64,000 nt of DNA from assembly GCF_900142645.1 (NCBI RefSeq), contig NZ_FRBP01000013.1, positions 1 through 64,000 of the forward strand, in the 5' to 3' direction. This document shows positions 1 to 8,737 of this stretch, piece after piece. Numbering within the stretch: position 1 is the stretch's first letter; each line of letters opens with the position of its first letter. A model generated the notes under the pieces. It searched no databases. It worked only from the letters and a program-made list of their open reading frames with translations, and was not told the DNA's origin. The position numbers and the translations under genes are program-made. Source of the DNA: Eubacterium callanderi. Its GTDB lineage: Bacteria; Bacillota; Clostridia; Eubacteriales; Eubacteriaceae.

Positions 1-495
1 TCGACATCACGCCAATCGGTAAAGTAGATATTGAAAATGAAGGGCAGACAGCAACAGATAAGACAGCCATTAAAGATATCGTTATAAAACCGTCGGACAA
101 AGACGCGACAGTAGTAGTTGATGGTTCTAAGTTGCCGAATGGGGTAACCTATGACGATACGGATAAAACGATTAGTGGTACCGTTGATGTACAAGACTGG
201 GGCAAGGATGAAGAAGAAAGAGACTTCACAACCACAGTGACTGTGACAAACAAAGATGGCTCAAAGGTGGAAAAAGAAATCACCATTACGGTTCAACGAG
301 ACACTGACGGAGATGGAACTCCGGATATAAAAGATAATGATGATGACAATGATGGAGTCACAAATCAGGAAGAGCTGGATAAGGGTTCCGATCCAAAGGA
401 TCCGAATTCCATTCCGATGATCGACATCACGCCAATCGGTAAAGTAGACATTGAAAATGAAGAGCAGACAGCAACGGATAAGACAGCCATTAAAG
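1..495 (+). repeat. 420-bp-period direct repeat inside the surface protein gene
   Basis: Bases 1-75 recur at 421-495 with only a few substitutions, exactly 420 bp (140 codons) later and in the same frame. The shared segment encodes DITPIGKVDIENE. The gene therefore carries at least two copies of a 140-residue module, and more may lie upstream. Such near-identical in-frame modules can expand or contract by recombination. Confidence 0.85.
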
Positions 496-620
496 GTCCA
501 AATACAGGATATATCGGAAATGGTGGATTACAGGTGGCTGGATTACTGAGCTCTATTGGTGCCTTACTGGGAGTAGGTTTTGCGAAAAAACGGAAAAAAG
601 AAGAAAAACATACAAAATAA
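3..620 (+). CDS. C-terminal part of a repeat-containing wall-anchored surface protein
   Basis: The reading frame is open from the first bases of the window, so the N-terminus lies outside. The visible part has an Ig/cadherin-like beta domain (around KLPNGVTYDDTDKTISGTVD), then an Asp-rich DTDGDGTPD...DNDDDNDG segment typical of calcium-binding thrombospondin type 3 repeats. The C-terminus has GPNTG, a hydrophobic stretch and a basic tail (KKRKKEEK), which is the layout of a sortase sorting signal with Gly where LPXTG has Leu. A hairpin terminator follows. The likely role is a covalently attached cell-surface adhesin or matrix protein; the ligand is unknown. Confidence 0.8.
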   Translation, partial: DITPIGKVDIENEGQTATDKTAIKDIVIKPSDKDATVVVDGSKLPNGVTYDDTDKTISGTVDVQDWGKDEEERDFTTTVTVTNKDGSKVEKEITITVQRDTDGDGTPDIKDNDDDNDGVTNQEELDKGSDPKDPNSIPMIDITPIGKVDIENEEQTATDKTAIKGPNTGYIGNGGLQVAGLLSSIGALLGVGFAKKRKKEEKHTK

Positions 621-686
621 ACAGTAAATATATTTTATTTTATTGAAAAATAGAAGGATTATACTCGTCTAAAGGGAATACATGTT

Positions 687-725
687 ACGAACCCTGGTTA
701 AAAAAGAGGTCAGGGTTCGTTTAAA
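687..725 (+). terminator. Terminator after surface protein gene
   Basis: A perfect 10-bp stem ACGAACCCTG/CAGGGTTCGT (687-696 with 711-720) has a 14-nt A-rich loop and is followed by a short T/A run. It lies 66 bp past the stop codon. Confidence 0.7.
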
Positions 726-954
726 TAAAATAAGATATATAAAATTAGGACCTTAAAACTTATATTAAGCATATTTTTAGTCGAAAATAACTGTTGAAAT
801 AAAAAGACTGCAAATAAAACCTGTAAAGCATAGTCAAGCAAAAAATGAAAAAAGATAATGCAGAAAAAAAGCACGTTAAAAAGACTGTAGGAAAAAGGTC
901 GGTATGGAAAAGAGAAAAAAGCAAAAGCAAGGTGTTTATTCTAAGGCATCAAGA

Positions 955-2060
955 GTAGCCAGAGACTTCAGAACTTTTCCGTATAAATGCGCAGAAACTT
1001 ATTGGCACTAGCAGTCATGTAGACATAGTAAGGCTTTTCTTCTGCCCGTTTTTTATTCATAACCTGAAAAACAGGATCATCGCATAAGAATTCTTAATCA
1101 AGGTCTCCATGACTAAGAAAAGAGTTTTTGGAGTTCCGGGGAATCACGCTTCGGTGTAGCAGTGCTCTTAATCTCGTGGTTTCCTAATTGATTGATCTTT
1201 GGATTAACACCAGCAAAGGCAGTAAGGGAGTTTCTTTTGTGAAATCTTCGAACATCGCCAATTTCAGCCATGAGCTGCGGACCAAGAGAATGGCCAACGC
1301 TATACATGGCCATGACCACTGGGTATTCCGGGAGTTGTTGTACGAGGTCTTTCGTTTTCAAACGAATGGAAAAGGCGGCTTTGGAAAGGGCGTTGAGTGA
1401 CTGTACTGCCTATTGAATGAGCATTTTTGTCAAAGAATCCTTTGGAAAGATTGCGATCTGCTTCTTTAGAAGTGACGTGAATTACAGTGGCTTTTGCTGA
1501 AGAAAAGGAATAACCGTGATGCTTACTCTACTTATGATAACGGTGTGTAAAGGCGTTTGAGCTTAAGGAAGACCCTCCTTGCTAGAAGGTGGAGGGAAAA
1601 TCCGGAAAATCCACCCATTTCTGGTGACCATCCTTACAGATAGGACGCATGAAAAGTTCATTGACTCCCAGATAAGTGTGGTCTAAAAGGGAAATGAGAT
1701 TGTTTTAAGGGCCGTTTTGTTTTTCGTATAAAGGCCGTATGGCCGGTTTAAAGTTTTTAATTCGAATGGTATCCACCGACATATACTGTCGTAATTCCGC
1801 CCAATTATCAAGGTCATAACGGGCAATTTTAAGGGCATCGGCTTTATGTGTCCAGTGTGATCCAGAATGACTCGAGTTTCCGCTTCTAGGCTTTTCAGAG
1901 AGCTGAGTTTACTGGAATGGAAGGATGGGAAACCGAAAAAGCTTTAAGAACCACTTGACCAAAGGAACGGGCAACGGCAATCATGCTTTTGCCTTTAGAA
2001 ACATCACTATCAACGGTGTTTATAAAAACTTCTTACTGGTAGAATTTGGCGATCTAACCT
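955..2060 (-). pseudogene. Decayed IS110-family transposase
   Basis: Reading the minus strand from about 2050 gives SDVSKGKSMIAVARSFGQVV, the start of an IS110-type (DEDD) transposase. Further on come pieces such as LDNWAELRQYMSVDTIRIKN. Then comes an intact stretch of the IS116/IS110/IS902 C-terminal domain (1113-1361, with PQLMAEIGDVRRFHKRNSL and FAGVNP). The end is VMNKKRAEEKPYYVYMTASA. Several frameshifts and stops separate these pieces, so no functional transposase can be made. The flanks 621-954 and 2061-2330 hold no gene I can see apart from the listed hairpins. Confidence 0.85.
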
Positions 2061-2333
2061 ACATCATTGCCGGATTCAATCTGTTTGGCGACCTGGACCC
2101 ACAAGAAGCGGTTCAATCTGTATAAAACGAACGCCCGAAATGAGCGGTTGACTGACAGGCTTTTTTAATGGAGGTTTTAAAAAGGATCTTTGGAGAAAGG
2201 CGTCAGGGCATTTTACTCATTTTACCAGTTAGTAAACAATATGGTAAAGTCCTTTTTTATTGGATATTTCTTTATATCGTCAATGTTCTTTAAATCACTA
2301 TCAAGAAAATAATATTAAAATCTTTTATTATCA

Positions 2334-2376
2334 AAAGGGCACATTTACCGCTACCGGTAAGTGTACCCTTTTTTTG
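2334..2376 (+). terminator. Strong hairpin with T-run upstream of the sigma-like gene
   Basis: A 17-bp stem (2334-2350 with 2355-2371) with one G-T pair is followed directly by a T run. It has the form of an intrinsic terminator, about 70 bp before the sigma-like gene. It could terminate transcription from upstream or act as an attenuator. No gene on the plus strand ends close by. Confidence 0.6.
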
Positions 2377-2442
2377 TGCGATCCTAAACGCGGTCCGCCT
2401 CTAAACCGTTTGTTTTAAAACAAATTGATTGGAGGAACAAAC

Positions 2443-2973
2443 ATGAAACATAAGCAAAAAGAGTTTAGTCCAGAAGCGGCCTGTTATATAAAGGATCATT
2501 CAAAATATCGCAAAATGACTTATAGTGAATTAAAGAGAATGAAAGAACTTGATCCAGAAGCTTTTTCAAAAAGGTGGTTTATACCCGTTGGGGGCGCTTT
2601 ACTGGAAGTTGGTCAACAGGATTATCGAGATTTTTATCGCGATAAGGAGCGACAGGATTATTTAAAAGCATTGGATGAAGAGTACCGTGCGATTTCTTAT
2701 GAGACTTTAAAAGAACAAACCCATCGGGAAAAAGAAGCGATCAGTGTTAAGGAAGTGGACGTGCATAAAATTGTCGAAACGGGTCTGTTGCTAGAAGAAC
2801 TCAGGAAAGCATTGTCGCGGTTAAATAAGGATGAAGCAGCTCTGATTAAAGCGCTTTATTTTGAAGATCAGACAGTGAAGGCGTTAGCCAACCGACAGGG
2901 TATTTCTATTGACACAGTATACAAACAGCGGAAGAGAATTTTACAGAAATTAAGAAAAATGATTGAAAGCTAA
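2443..2973 (+). CDS. Mobile-element-type sigma-70 region 4-like regulator
   Basis: A 176-residue protein whose C-terminus (about 115-176: LLLEELRKALSRLNKDEAAL ... ALANRQGISIDTVYKQRKRI) matches a sigma region 4 helix-turn-helix. Its middle (FIPVGGALLEVGQQDYRDFY) resembles sigma-like proteins of Firmicutes integrative elements. I place the start at ATG 2443 because GGAGG at 2431-2435 is correctly spaced; an upstream TTG at 2425 lacks a site. No sigma region 2 is visible, so it is more likely an element-encoded regulator than a full sigma factor. It sits between two hairpins in the accessory region. Confidence 0.75.
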   Translation: MKHKQKEFSPEAACYIKDHSKYRKMTYSELKRMKELDPEAFSKRWFIPVGGALLEVGQQDYRDFYRDKERQDYLKALDEEYRAISYETLKEQTHREKEAISVKEVDVHKIVETGLLLEELRKALSRLNKDEAALIKALYFEDQTVKALANRQGISIDTVYKQRKRILQKLRKMIES

Positions 2974-2976
2974 TGG

Positions 2977-3012
2977 ATAAAAGGACGCTCGCATTTTGTG
3001 AGCGTCCTTTAA
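2977..3012. terminator. Bidirectional terminator
   Basis: A perfect 11-bp stem AAAGGACGCTC/GAGCGTCCTTT (2980-2990 with 3000-3010) lies between two convergent genes. A-rich and T-rich flanks suit termination in both directions. Confidence 0.85.
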
Positions 3013-3018
3013 AATAGG

Positions 3019-3522
3019 TCAAACACAGTCCGCCTCAAAAATACAGACCGATTTTTCAGAAGTGCCCGTTAAAGGACCTTCTTGAAGATCAACCACATCA
3101 TCGACGGCAAGCAATTCGCCGGATATTTGAATGCGCCGCGTCTCTGAATTAATTTTTTCCACTGCACCGCTGATTTCCAGATAAGACCCTAGTTCTATGT
3201 CATTTTCGTCCAGTGTTTTTCCAGGATTGCGCACTGGTTTTGGCACAAAATAGCGGATTGTCACCACTGGTTTCCGCCCATTTTCCAGCCATTGACTTAA
3301 GATATGCAGTTTGCGATCAAGGAGGCTTTTCGCATCTTCTGACAATTCGATTCGCCGCGTGTATCTTTTTTGTTTTAACTGTAGCGCCTCCTCGTAGCCC
3401 TTCAGGGCGGCGAAAGGGCTGAACTGCTTTGCCCGGTCCGCATTCGCCATAGGCAAGTGCCGCTTCGAAATGGGACGGACCTGATCAATGATATCCTTGT
3501 AACTGAAATCATTGTTTTCCAT
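3019..3522 (-). CDS. YolD-like protein, partner of Y-family polymerase
   Basis: A 167-residue protein with MANADRAKQFSPFAALKGYE near residues 25-45, the signature of YolD-like proteins of Firmicutes. The C-terminal half looks beta-rich (YLEISGAVEKINSETRRIQI). It starts 38 bp after the Y-family polymerase on the same strand, so the two are probably co-transcribed; this pairing is known for UvrX/UmuC-type polymerases. The molecular role of YolD-like proteins is poorly known; a link to translesion synthesis is inferred from the pairing. Confidence 0.7.
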   Translation of the reverse strand: MENNDFSYKDIIDQVRPISKRHLPMANADRAKQFSPFAALKGYEEALQLKQKRYTRRIELSEDAKSLLDRKLHILSQWLENGRKPVVTIRYFVPKPVRNPGKTLDENDIELGSYLEISGAVEKINSETRRIQISGELLAVDDVVDLQEGPLTGTSEKSVCIFEADCV

Positions 3523-3560
3523 CTAAGAAAACCTCCTGTTAAATCGTACTGAAAGATCAT

Positions 3561-5060
3561 CTAAGCTTTATGGCCTCCGATTTGATTGTTGCGTTCCATC
3601 GTTGTTGCGCCCTCCTGTAGATTCATGCCCTTAAAAACAGCGTTGTTTCCGTATTTCTGCTTTATTCGAAATAATGCCTGTTGTATCCTTTGCTCTTGGT
3701 CTTCCTGCTCTTGTTCCAGGACATCTTCTGTGAACATGCTGACTTGTCGGCAGATTACTTTACGGGCAACAGCGGATTCGACATCATTGAAAGTCAGAGA
3801 CACCCTTCGCAGCATGAGCTTCCTGTCAATGATCCGGTCATAGAGCTTAAGGACAGCGTTCATAATTTTCTTTGTTGAATGACTGTAAATCGCCTGGCCA
3901 CCAGCATCGGTTAACTTTTCGGTGCCATGCGCCGGCTTCGGTACTGCGCGGCCAAAATGATCAATGTGAACACCTCCGCGGTAATGAGATTCCTTCAGAC
4001 CATCTTTGTCATAGCCGATATGCAGGGTAATACTGGCTGTGACCAGATCTTTTTCGATCAGGTCATACACGAGCAGATCCACCATTTCCTGGACGATCAA
4101 CCGTCCCTTTTTAAAATCATAGGCATGGGGAAGCACCTGACCGGAGGAAATAGAGTGAGTGCTGGGCTTATAATGCTTGATGTCGGCCATGGTACAAGGC
4201 TCAATCCCCCAGGCATGATCAATGAGGAGTTCCGCGTCAATGCCAAATTCATTGAAAAGAAGATTCTCACCATACCCGTTTGTGTCAGCGCCCTGCAAGC
4301 TCATTCTGGCCACATCCCCCATGGTATAAAGCCCTTTTTTTTCAAGCCTTTTGGCAATGCCCCGCCCGATGCGCCAGAAATCTGTGAGTGGCCGGTGATC
4401 CCACAGAAGCTGTCGATAATTGGTTTCGTTGAGCTCAGCAATCCGGACGCCGTCCGCATCCGCTTTGACATGCTTTGCCACAATATCCATTGCGATTTTG
4501 GCCAGATAAAGATTGGTTCCGATACCGGCAGTGGCGGTAATGCCCGTGGTTGCCCAAACCTCCTGAATGATCATCTTTGCCAGCTCACGCGCGGTTATGG
4601 GCTGTCCGTTTTTATTGCGATTGGTCGAAAGGTAATGGGTTATGTCCATAAAAACTTCGTCGATACTATACACATGGATATCCTCTTCAGAGACATATTG
4701 AAGATATACTGCGTATATCCGGGCACTGTAATCAATGTAAAGCTGCATTCTTGGAGGTGCAGCAATATAAGGGATCTCCCTGCCCGTTCGCAATTTGATG
4801 CCTTTTAACTTTTGTTCAACCTCGAAAAGGCGGGGTCTGCCAGGAATGCCATAGGCTTTCAAGGCAGGGGAGACCGCCAGACAGATTGTTTTCTGAGTAC
4901 GCGTCACATCAGCGACAACCAGGTTGGTCGTCAAAGGGTCAAGACCACGTTCAACACATTCCACCGACGCATAAAATGATTTTAAATCAATGCAAAGATA
5001 AATGTGATCAAGATTTCCCGCTGATGCACTAGGTGGGAGCTGTTTGGCAGAAACGTTCAT
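3561..5060 (-). CDS. Y-family DNA polymerase (UmuC/UvrX type)
   Basis: A translesion DNA polymerase. The first catalytic Asp is in LCIDLKSFYASVECVERG near the N-terminus and the second acidic pair is in VYSIDEVFMDIT. The little-finger region and a long C-terminal tail follow (499 residues). I place the start at ATG 5060, since GAGG lies 9 nt upstream; an in-frame GTG at 5075 overlaps that ribosome site. It is followed by the YolD-like gene. The upstream region has an SOS-box-like palindrome. Clostridial plasmids and integrative elements often carry such cassettes, consistent with the surrounding accessory genes. Confidence 0.88.
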   Translation of the reverse strand: MNVSAKQLPPSASAGNLDHIYLCIDLKSFYASVECVERGLDPLTTNLVVADVTRTQKTICLAVSPALKAYGIPGRPRLFEVEQKLKGIKLRTGREIPYIAAPPRMQLYIDYSARIYAVYLQYVSEEDIHVYSIDEVFMDITHYLSTNRNKNGQPITARELAKMIIQEVWATTGITATAGIGTNLYLAKIAMDIVAKHVKADADGVRIAELNETNYRQLLWDHRPLTDFWRIGRGIAKRLEKKGLYTMGDVARMSLQGADTNGYGENLLFNEFGIDAELLIDHAWGIEPCTMADIKHYKPSTHSISSGQVLPHAYDFKKGRLIVQEMVDLLVYDLIEKDLVTASITLHIGYDKDGLKESHYRGGVHIDHFGRAVPKPAHGTEKLTDAGGQAIYSHSTKKIMNAVLKLYDRIIDRKLMLRRVSLTFNDVESAVARKVICRQVSMFTEDVLEQEQEDQEQRIQQALFRIKQKYGNNAVFKGMNLQEGATTMERNNQIGGHKA

Positions 5061-5110
5061 TATTGTGGACCTCACTTATCAATTTTTAACGGGACATAAA
5101 TTCAGTGTAT

Positions 5111-5163
5111 AAACATAAAACTGGACAAAACTTATGTTTACATAAATAACAAACAAATGTTTT
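5111..5163 (-). promoter_or_regulatory. Possible operators of the polymerase-YolD operon
   Basis: Two symmetric sites lie 50-100 bp upstream of the polymerase start. One is AAACATAA (5111-5118) with its inverted copy TTATGTTT (5132-5139). The other is AACAAATGTT (5152-5161), which fits the Gram-positive LexA core AAC-RNRY-GTT except for the outermost bases. SOS or element-repressor control is inferred. Confidence 0.45.
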
Positions 5164-5321
5164 TATTAATATTATATTATAACGATATCTGAAAAATGTC
5201 AAGTGTAAGATTCCGTATAGCGCATTTGCTTATTTTGAAATTAAGTGTAAATAAAAATATAAGAACAGATATTCGGAAACAATGAGCAGCAAGAAACCTT
5301 AAATAATACTTAAAAAATAAT

Positions 5322-5359
5322 GCGTTTAAAAAAAATCATTCTAAAAAACGCTTTTTTTT
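5322..5359 (+). terminator. Terminator-like hairpin
   Basis: GCGTTT (5322-5327) pairs with AAACGC (5346-5351) and is followed by eight T. No plus-strand gene ends nearby, so its role is unclear. Apart from this hairpin, the operators and the inverted repeat at 5456-5674, I see no gene in 5061-5758. Confidence 0.4.
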
Positions 5360-5455
5360 CCTTTATATAAATAGAGGGAGTTTTAAAGATTTTAATCGAG
5401 CAAAACTCTCAAATTGAAAGCAATTGTTTTCCTGGTCTTTGAAAACTAAATGAAG

Positions 5456-5674
5456 ATTATCTGGGTAAAAACCTTAATCCGGCATGGAGCGACGTTAGAA
5501 TGGGCGCTTGACGATGAACCATGGCTATAAAAAAATCGTGGTAGATTTTTCGCGATGACGCTGGAGAAAGGGCAATGCGACGGTTACGTGCTGCACTTTG
5601 TGTGATATGGAGTGAAGAAAGGTGGATTCCCTTTGCTTTCGTGGTTTTCTCACCAAAAACCTTATCCAGATAAT
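5456..5674. repeat. 219-bp segment bounded by short inverted repeats
   Basis: ATTATCTGGGTAA at 5456-5468 is matched in inverted orientation by TTATCCAGATAAT at 5662-5674 (12 of 13 bases). A direct copy of AAAAACCTTA(A)TCC also lies near each end. The interior has only an 82-codon minus-strand frame without a convincing start. It could be a remnant of an insertion element or a MITE; the family is not recognised. Confidence 0.4.
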
Positions 5675-5758
5675 GCCTAGCCGGTGGTGTATGGCAAACC
5701 GGCAATAATATTATTTGGCTAATATAGATAACAAATCACTATAGAAGGTGGTATTAAA

Positions 5759-5941
5759 ATGTTTAATCGATATGACGATATTATTTTAGTTCAAGATTTG
5801 ACTAAAATGTTAAAAATAGGAAAAAACAAAGCTTATAATTTGTTACAAAGTGGCCAGATAAAGGCGAAAAAAGATCGAACTGGACACTGGGTTATTCAAA
5901 AAGCAGCGGTGATCGAATATACCAAAGCTAGCAACGCATAA
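5759..5941 (+). CDS. xis: Excisionase-family DNA-binding protein
   Basis: A 60-residue protein made almost wholly of one winged-helix/MerR-like DNA-binding domain of the excisionase type (VQDLTKMLKIGKNKAYNLLQ, then the GHWVIQKAAVIEY wing). AGAAGGTGG upstream serves as the ribosome site. It lies 63 bp before a tyrosine integrase in the same direction, the usual xis-int arrangement. It would bias the integrase towards excision. Confidence 0.8.
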   Translation: MFNRYDDIILVQDLTKMLKIGKNKAYNLLQSGQIKAKKDRTGHWVIQKAAVIEYTKASNA

Positions 5942-6004
5942 TTGTCTCATACATTTAATCCTGTTATACTGAATCTGTAGTGATGGGACGGTAGGAGTAT
6001 CGTT

Positions 6005-7237
6005 ATGAAAAAACAAGAATTTAAAGTAAAAGCAACACTGCAAAAGAAAAATAATTTCTGGTATGTAGTATGTGATTATAAGGATGGTGATGGAAAGAGA
6101 AAACAGCCATGGTTAAAAACAGGCATTCCGGTAAAAACAGGTAGTGATCGCGAAAAGAATAAGCTTGCTCCATTGCTAGAAGAAAAGCGTAAGGAATTAG
6201 AGCTTTCACTGCATACATCATCGGACATTTTATTTATTGATTATGCGCAACAATGGATTAATGATAATGCTTTTCGATACGCTGAAGTGACGGCTGAGCG
6301 CTATAAAGATATTATTAGGAGCAATATTATCAAATACTTTAAGCCGTTGAAACTCAAATTAAATGAAGTGACTAAAAAAGACCTGGAAAGCTTTTATCAA
6401 CATCTCTATAAAGAAGGAAAAAAATCAAGTACAGTAGGCCATATCCGAAAAGTCGTTGGTAATATTTTCCATGCAGCAGAGGATAATGAATTAATAATAG
6501 ACAATCCATATAGTAAAGCAAAGTGTATTGTTCCGACTGAAGTAAAAAACAATCAAAAAAACCGTTTTGATTATTTAAAAGCAAGTGAAGTTAACATGGT
6601 ATTAGAGATTGTACAAGCAGATTTCCTTTATCCCATGGTCTATATTGCGATTAATTATGGTCTCAGGCCAAGTGAACTGCTCGGATTAAGATGGCAATCG
6701 ATTGATCTGGAACAGGGAAAAATGAAGATAAATTTTAGTGCCGTACAAGTACGTTCAAAGATGGTGTATAAAAAAACGTTAAAAACCAGTTATAGCTACC
6801 GTTCTTTTATGTTATCAAATGAGGCCATTGAAATATTAAAAAAGGTAAAAATCGAGCAAGAAAGAGAAGCAAATTATTATGGTAACAGTTATTATAAACA
6901 AGAGCATGATTTTGTTTTTCTCAAACCAAACGGCGAGCCTTACCATGAAGGCGCTTTAAATAAAAGTTTTCAAAGATCGCTCGAAAAGAATGGATTTCGT
7001 AAGATGCGTTTATACGATCTTAGACATACATGCTGTTCCTTAATGATTAATGCGAGAACGAAAGAGGGAAACCCGCTTTTTTCTTCAAGAGAGATCATGG
7101 AGTATATGGGGCATGGAAGCATTGATACCACCATGAATATCTATGCACATGTCGAAGAGAAAATTCAAAATGAAATTCCAAATAAAATTGTCGCTTTGAT
7201 CAATGGCAAGAAAAATGAGAGAGATACAGCTTGTTAG
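6005..7237 (+). CDS. int: Tyrosine site-specific integrase
   Basis: A 410-residue phage/ICE-type integrase. The N-terminal arm-binding domain includes FWYVVCDYKDGDGKRKQPWL, followed by a SAM-like core-binding domain (about 75-170) and the catalytic domain. Catalytic residues visible are Arg in GLRPSELLGLRW, the LYDLRHT box (Tyr in place of the first His of HxxR, a variant seen in this family), GHGS, and Tyr380 in MNIYAHV. Length is typical and the frame is intact, so it may still work. It would have moved the accessory region; one attachment site is expected just past its stop. Confidence 0.92.
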   Translation: MKKQEFKVKATLQKKNNFWYVVCDYKDGDGKRKQPWLKTGIPVKTGSDREKNKLAPLLEEKRKELELSLHTSSDILFIDYAQQWINDNAFRYAEVTAERYKDIIRSNIIKYFKPLKLKLNEVTKKDLESFYQHLYKEGKKSSTVGHIRKVVGNIFHAAEDNELIIDNPYSKAKCIVPTEVKNNQKNRFDYLKASEVNMVLEIVQADFLYPMVYIAINYGLRPSELLGLRWQSIDLEQGKMKINFSAVQVRSKMVYKKTLKTSYSYRSFMLSNEAIEILKKVKIEQEREANYYGNSYYKQEHDFVFLKPNGEPYHEGALNKSFQRSLEKNGFRKMRLYDLRHTCCSLMINARTKEGNPLFSSREIMEYMGHGSIDTTMNIYAHVEEKIQNEIPNKIVALINGKKNERDTAC

Positions 7238-7282
7238 AATTCTGTTAGAAATGATTTAAATACTCTTGAAAATCGGCTTTAA

Positions 7283-7612
7283 ATGCGAGATTTGAGAAAA
7301 AAGACAGAGTACCGCTGTGACTGCGGTGGCTACTGCGGCGGCTGGCCCTGTCCCATGAACCCCGCGCTCCTCGATAAGATTGAGGCCCTGCGCGGTGTTT
7401 TTGGACAGCCCGTGATCATTACCTCCGGTGTGCGCTGTGAGGCGCGCAACGCAGAGGTGGGCGGGGTGGCGTGGTCTTTTCACATGCGGGGCTGCGCCGC
7501 AGATCTTTACTGCCCCGGTGTGGCGGTGGGAGAGCTGGCCGGGGCGGCAAAGGATGTGGGCTTAAACGTCCTGCCTTATTATGCGCACGGTTATATTCAT
7601 GTTGAAATTTAA
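7283..7612 (+). CDS. Peptidase M15-like (D-Ala-D-Ala carboxypeptidase) domain protein
   Basis: A 109-residue zinc-peptidase domain of the M15 superfamily. TSGVRCEARNAEVGG and FHMRGCAADLY carry the first His and Asp ligands, and HGYIHVEI ends with the third His followed by Glu rather than the usual Asp. The base composition is much more GC-rich than the integrase next to it, so it belongs to the host backbone. An in-frame TAA lies directly before the ATG and no ribosome site is visible, so its original 5' end or promoter may have been lost when the element inserted. Expression is doubtful. Confidence 0.65.
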   Translation: MRDLRKKTEYRCDCGGYCGGWPCPMNPALLDKIEALRGVFGQPVIITSGVRCEARNAEVGGVAWSFHMRGCAADLYCPGVAVGELAGAAKDVGLNVLPYYAHGYIHVEI

Positions 7613-7730
7613 AAATTTAGCGAAATGGAAAGCGATGTATTTTAAAAATCGCCTTAAACACAAGGCCTTTCCCAAAAGTGTGTATAAATGACACAAATGT
7701 CGTTTATTACATAATAAAATCAGAGCATTT

Positions 7731-7765
7731 AAAAAAGACTGTTCAAAAAATGAACAGTCTTTTTA
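7731..7765. terminator. Bidirectional terminator
   Basis: A perfect stem AAAAAGACTGTTCA/TGAACAGTCTTTTT with an A-rich loop lies between the convergent M15 and radical SAM genes. Apart from it, the 7613-7768 gap shows nothing. Confidence 0.85.
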
Positions 7766-7768
7766 GTA

Positions 7769-8653
7769 TCAGTGAAATTTAAGGTCCCAGTTGCGCATTT
7801 CCTCACTCTTAAAGGCCACGCGGCCTCCAAGGGCCTCGTGAAGCTCTGCGAGCATCCGGGGCTTGTCCTGGTTCAGGGTACCGGACAGGTTGATATAGTT
7901 TGAGATATGGTTGGAACGGAATACCGAGCCGGGGCTGTCCAGGTGCTCCATCATCAGCAGGGTCTCCCGGGCCACCTCGATGGGGGTGAGCATCTGGAAA
8001 TCACCGCGCTCTACCTCGGGGATCATGGGCGCCTGGCCTTCCAGCCGGAAGGTGAGCAGACCGATGTACTCGGGGTTCATAGCGTTCAGTGCTTCTGCCG
8101 TTTTGACTGCGTGCTCCTGCCAGCGGGCTTTGCCGCCAAGGCCGGAGATGGCCGTGACCGACAGCTTCATCCCCGCTTCACGCACCATCCGGCCGGCTTT
8201 TATGATCTCGGCGGCGGTCTCACCCTTGTTCACATGGGAGAGAATGGCGTCGCTGCCCGATTCCAGACCCATGTAAATCATCTTAAGCCCCAGGGCTCTG
8301 AGCCTTCTAAGCTGCTCCGGTGTCTTAATCAGGATACTTCTGGGCGAGCCGTAGCTGGTGACCCGGCCGCACTCCGGAAAGATTTCCTGGATGGCGCCCA
8401 GAATGGCCTCCAGATCCGAAAAACGGCGGACCAGGGCGTCCCCATCGGCCAGAAAAATCCTGTTTACAGGGCCATAGGCCTCCCGGGCCTGCTTCAGGTC
8501 CCCAATGACGTCCTCGAGAGGGGGGACATGGAAGCTTTTTTCTTTATACATATCGCAGAAACGGCATTTGTTATGGCTGCACCCCACGGTAGCCTGGATA
8601 ATCAGGCTGTAGGCCTCGCTGGGCGGCCGGAATACGCGTCCTTCATAGCGCAT
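7769..8653 (-). CDS. Radical SAM protein
   Basis: A 294-residue radical SAM enzyme with the cluster motif GCSHNKCRFCDMYK (CX4CX2C), a known variant in proteins annotated as coproporphyrinogen-oxidase-like or Elp3/MiaB-like. Later segments YMGLESGSD and ISGLGG are the usual SAM-binding strands. No second Fe-S cluster motif or TRAM domain is visible. ATG 8653 is the likely start, since GGAG lies 9 nt upstream; a TTG at 8662 is too close to that site. It stands alone between a terminator and a divergent MATE gene. The substrate is unknown. Confidence 0.8.
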   Translation of the reverse strand: MRYEGRVFRPPSEAYSLIIQATVGCSHNKCRFCDMYKEKSFHVPPLEDVIGDLKQAREAYGPVNRIFLADGDALVRRFSDLEAILGAIQEIFPECGRVTSYGSPRSILIKTPEQLRRLRALGLKMIYMGLESGSDAILSHVNKGETAAEIIKAGRMVREAGMKLSVTAISGLGGKARWQEHAVKTAEALNAMNPEYIGLLTFRLEGQAPMIPEVERGDFQMLTPIEVARETLLMMEHLDSPGSVFRSNHISNYINLSGTLNQDKPRMLAELHEALGGRVAFKSEEMRNWDLKFH

Positions 8654-8737
8654 GGCTGTCAACTCCTTTGCGTGCTAATTATTTTGTTTAAATAATTATA
8701 ACACGCTTTTGCCAAAAAGGCCAGGCGAAACTTTGGT

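Noticed and set aside
3927-4808. 293-codon plus-strand frame opposite the Y-family polymerase
   Set aside because: The minus strand carries the polymerase catalytic motifs; the opposite frame is a by-product.
5457-5705. 82-codon minus-strand frame inside the inverted-repeat segment
   Set aside because: No ribosome site, no recognisable domain, unusual composition; it spans the repeat ends and is probably chance.
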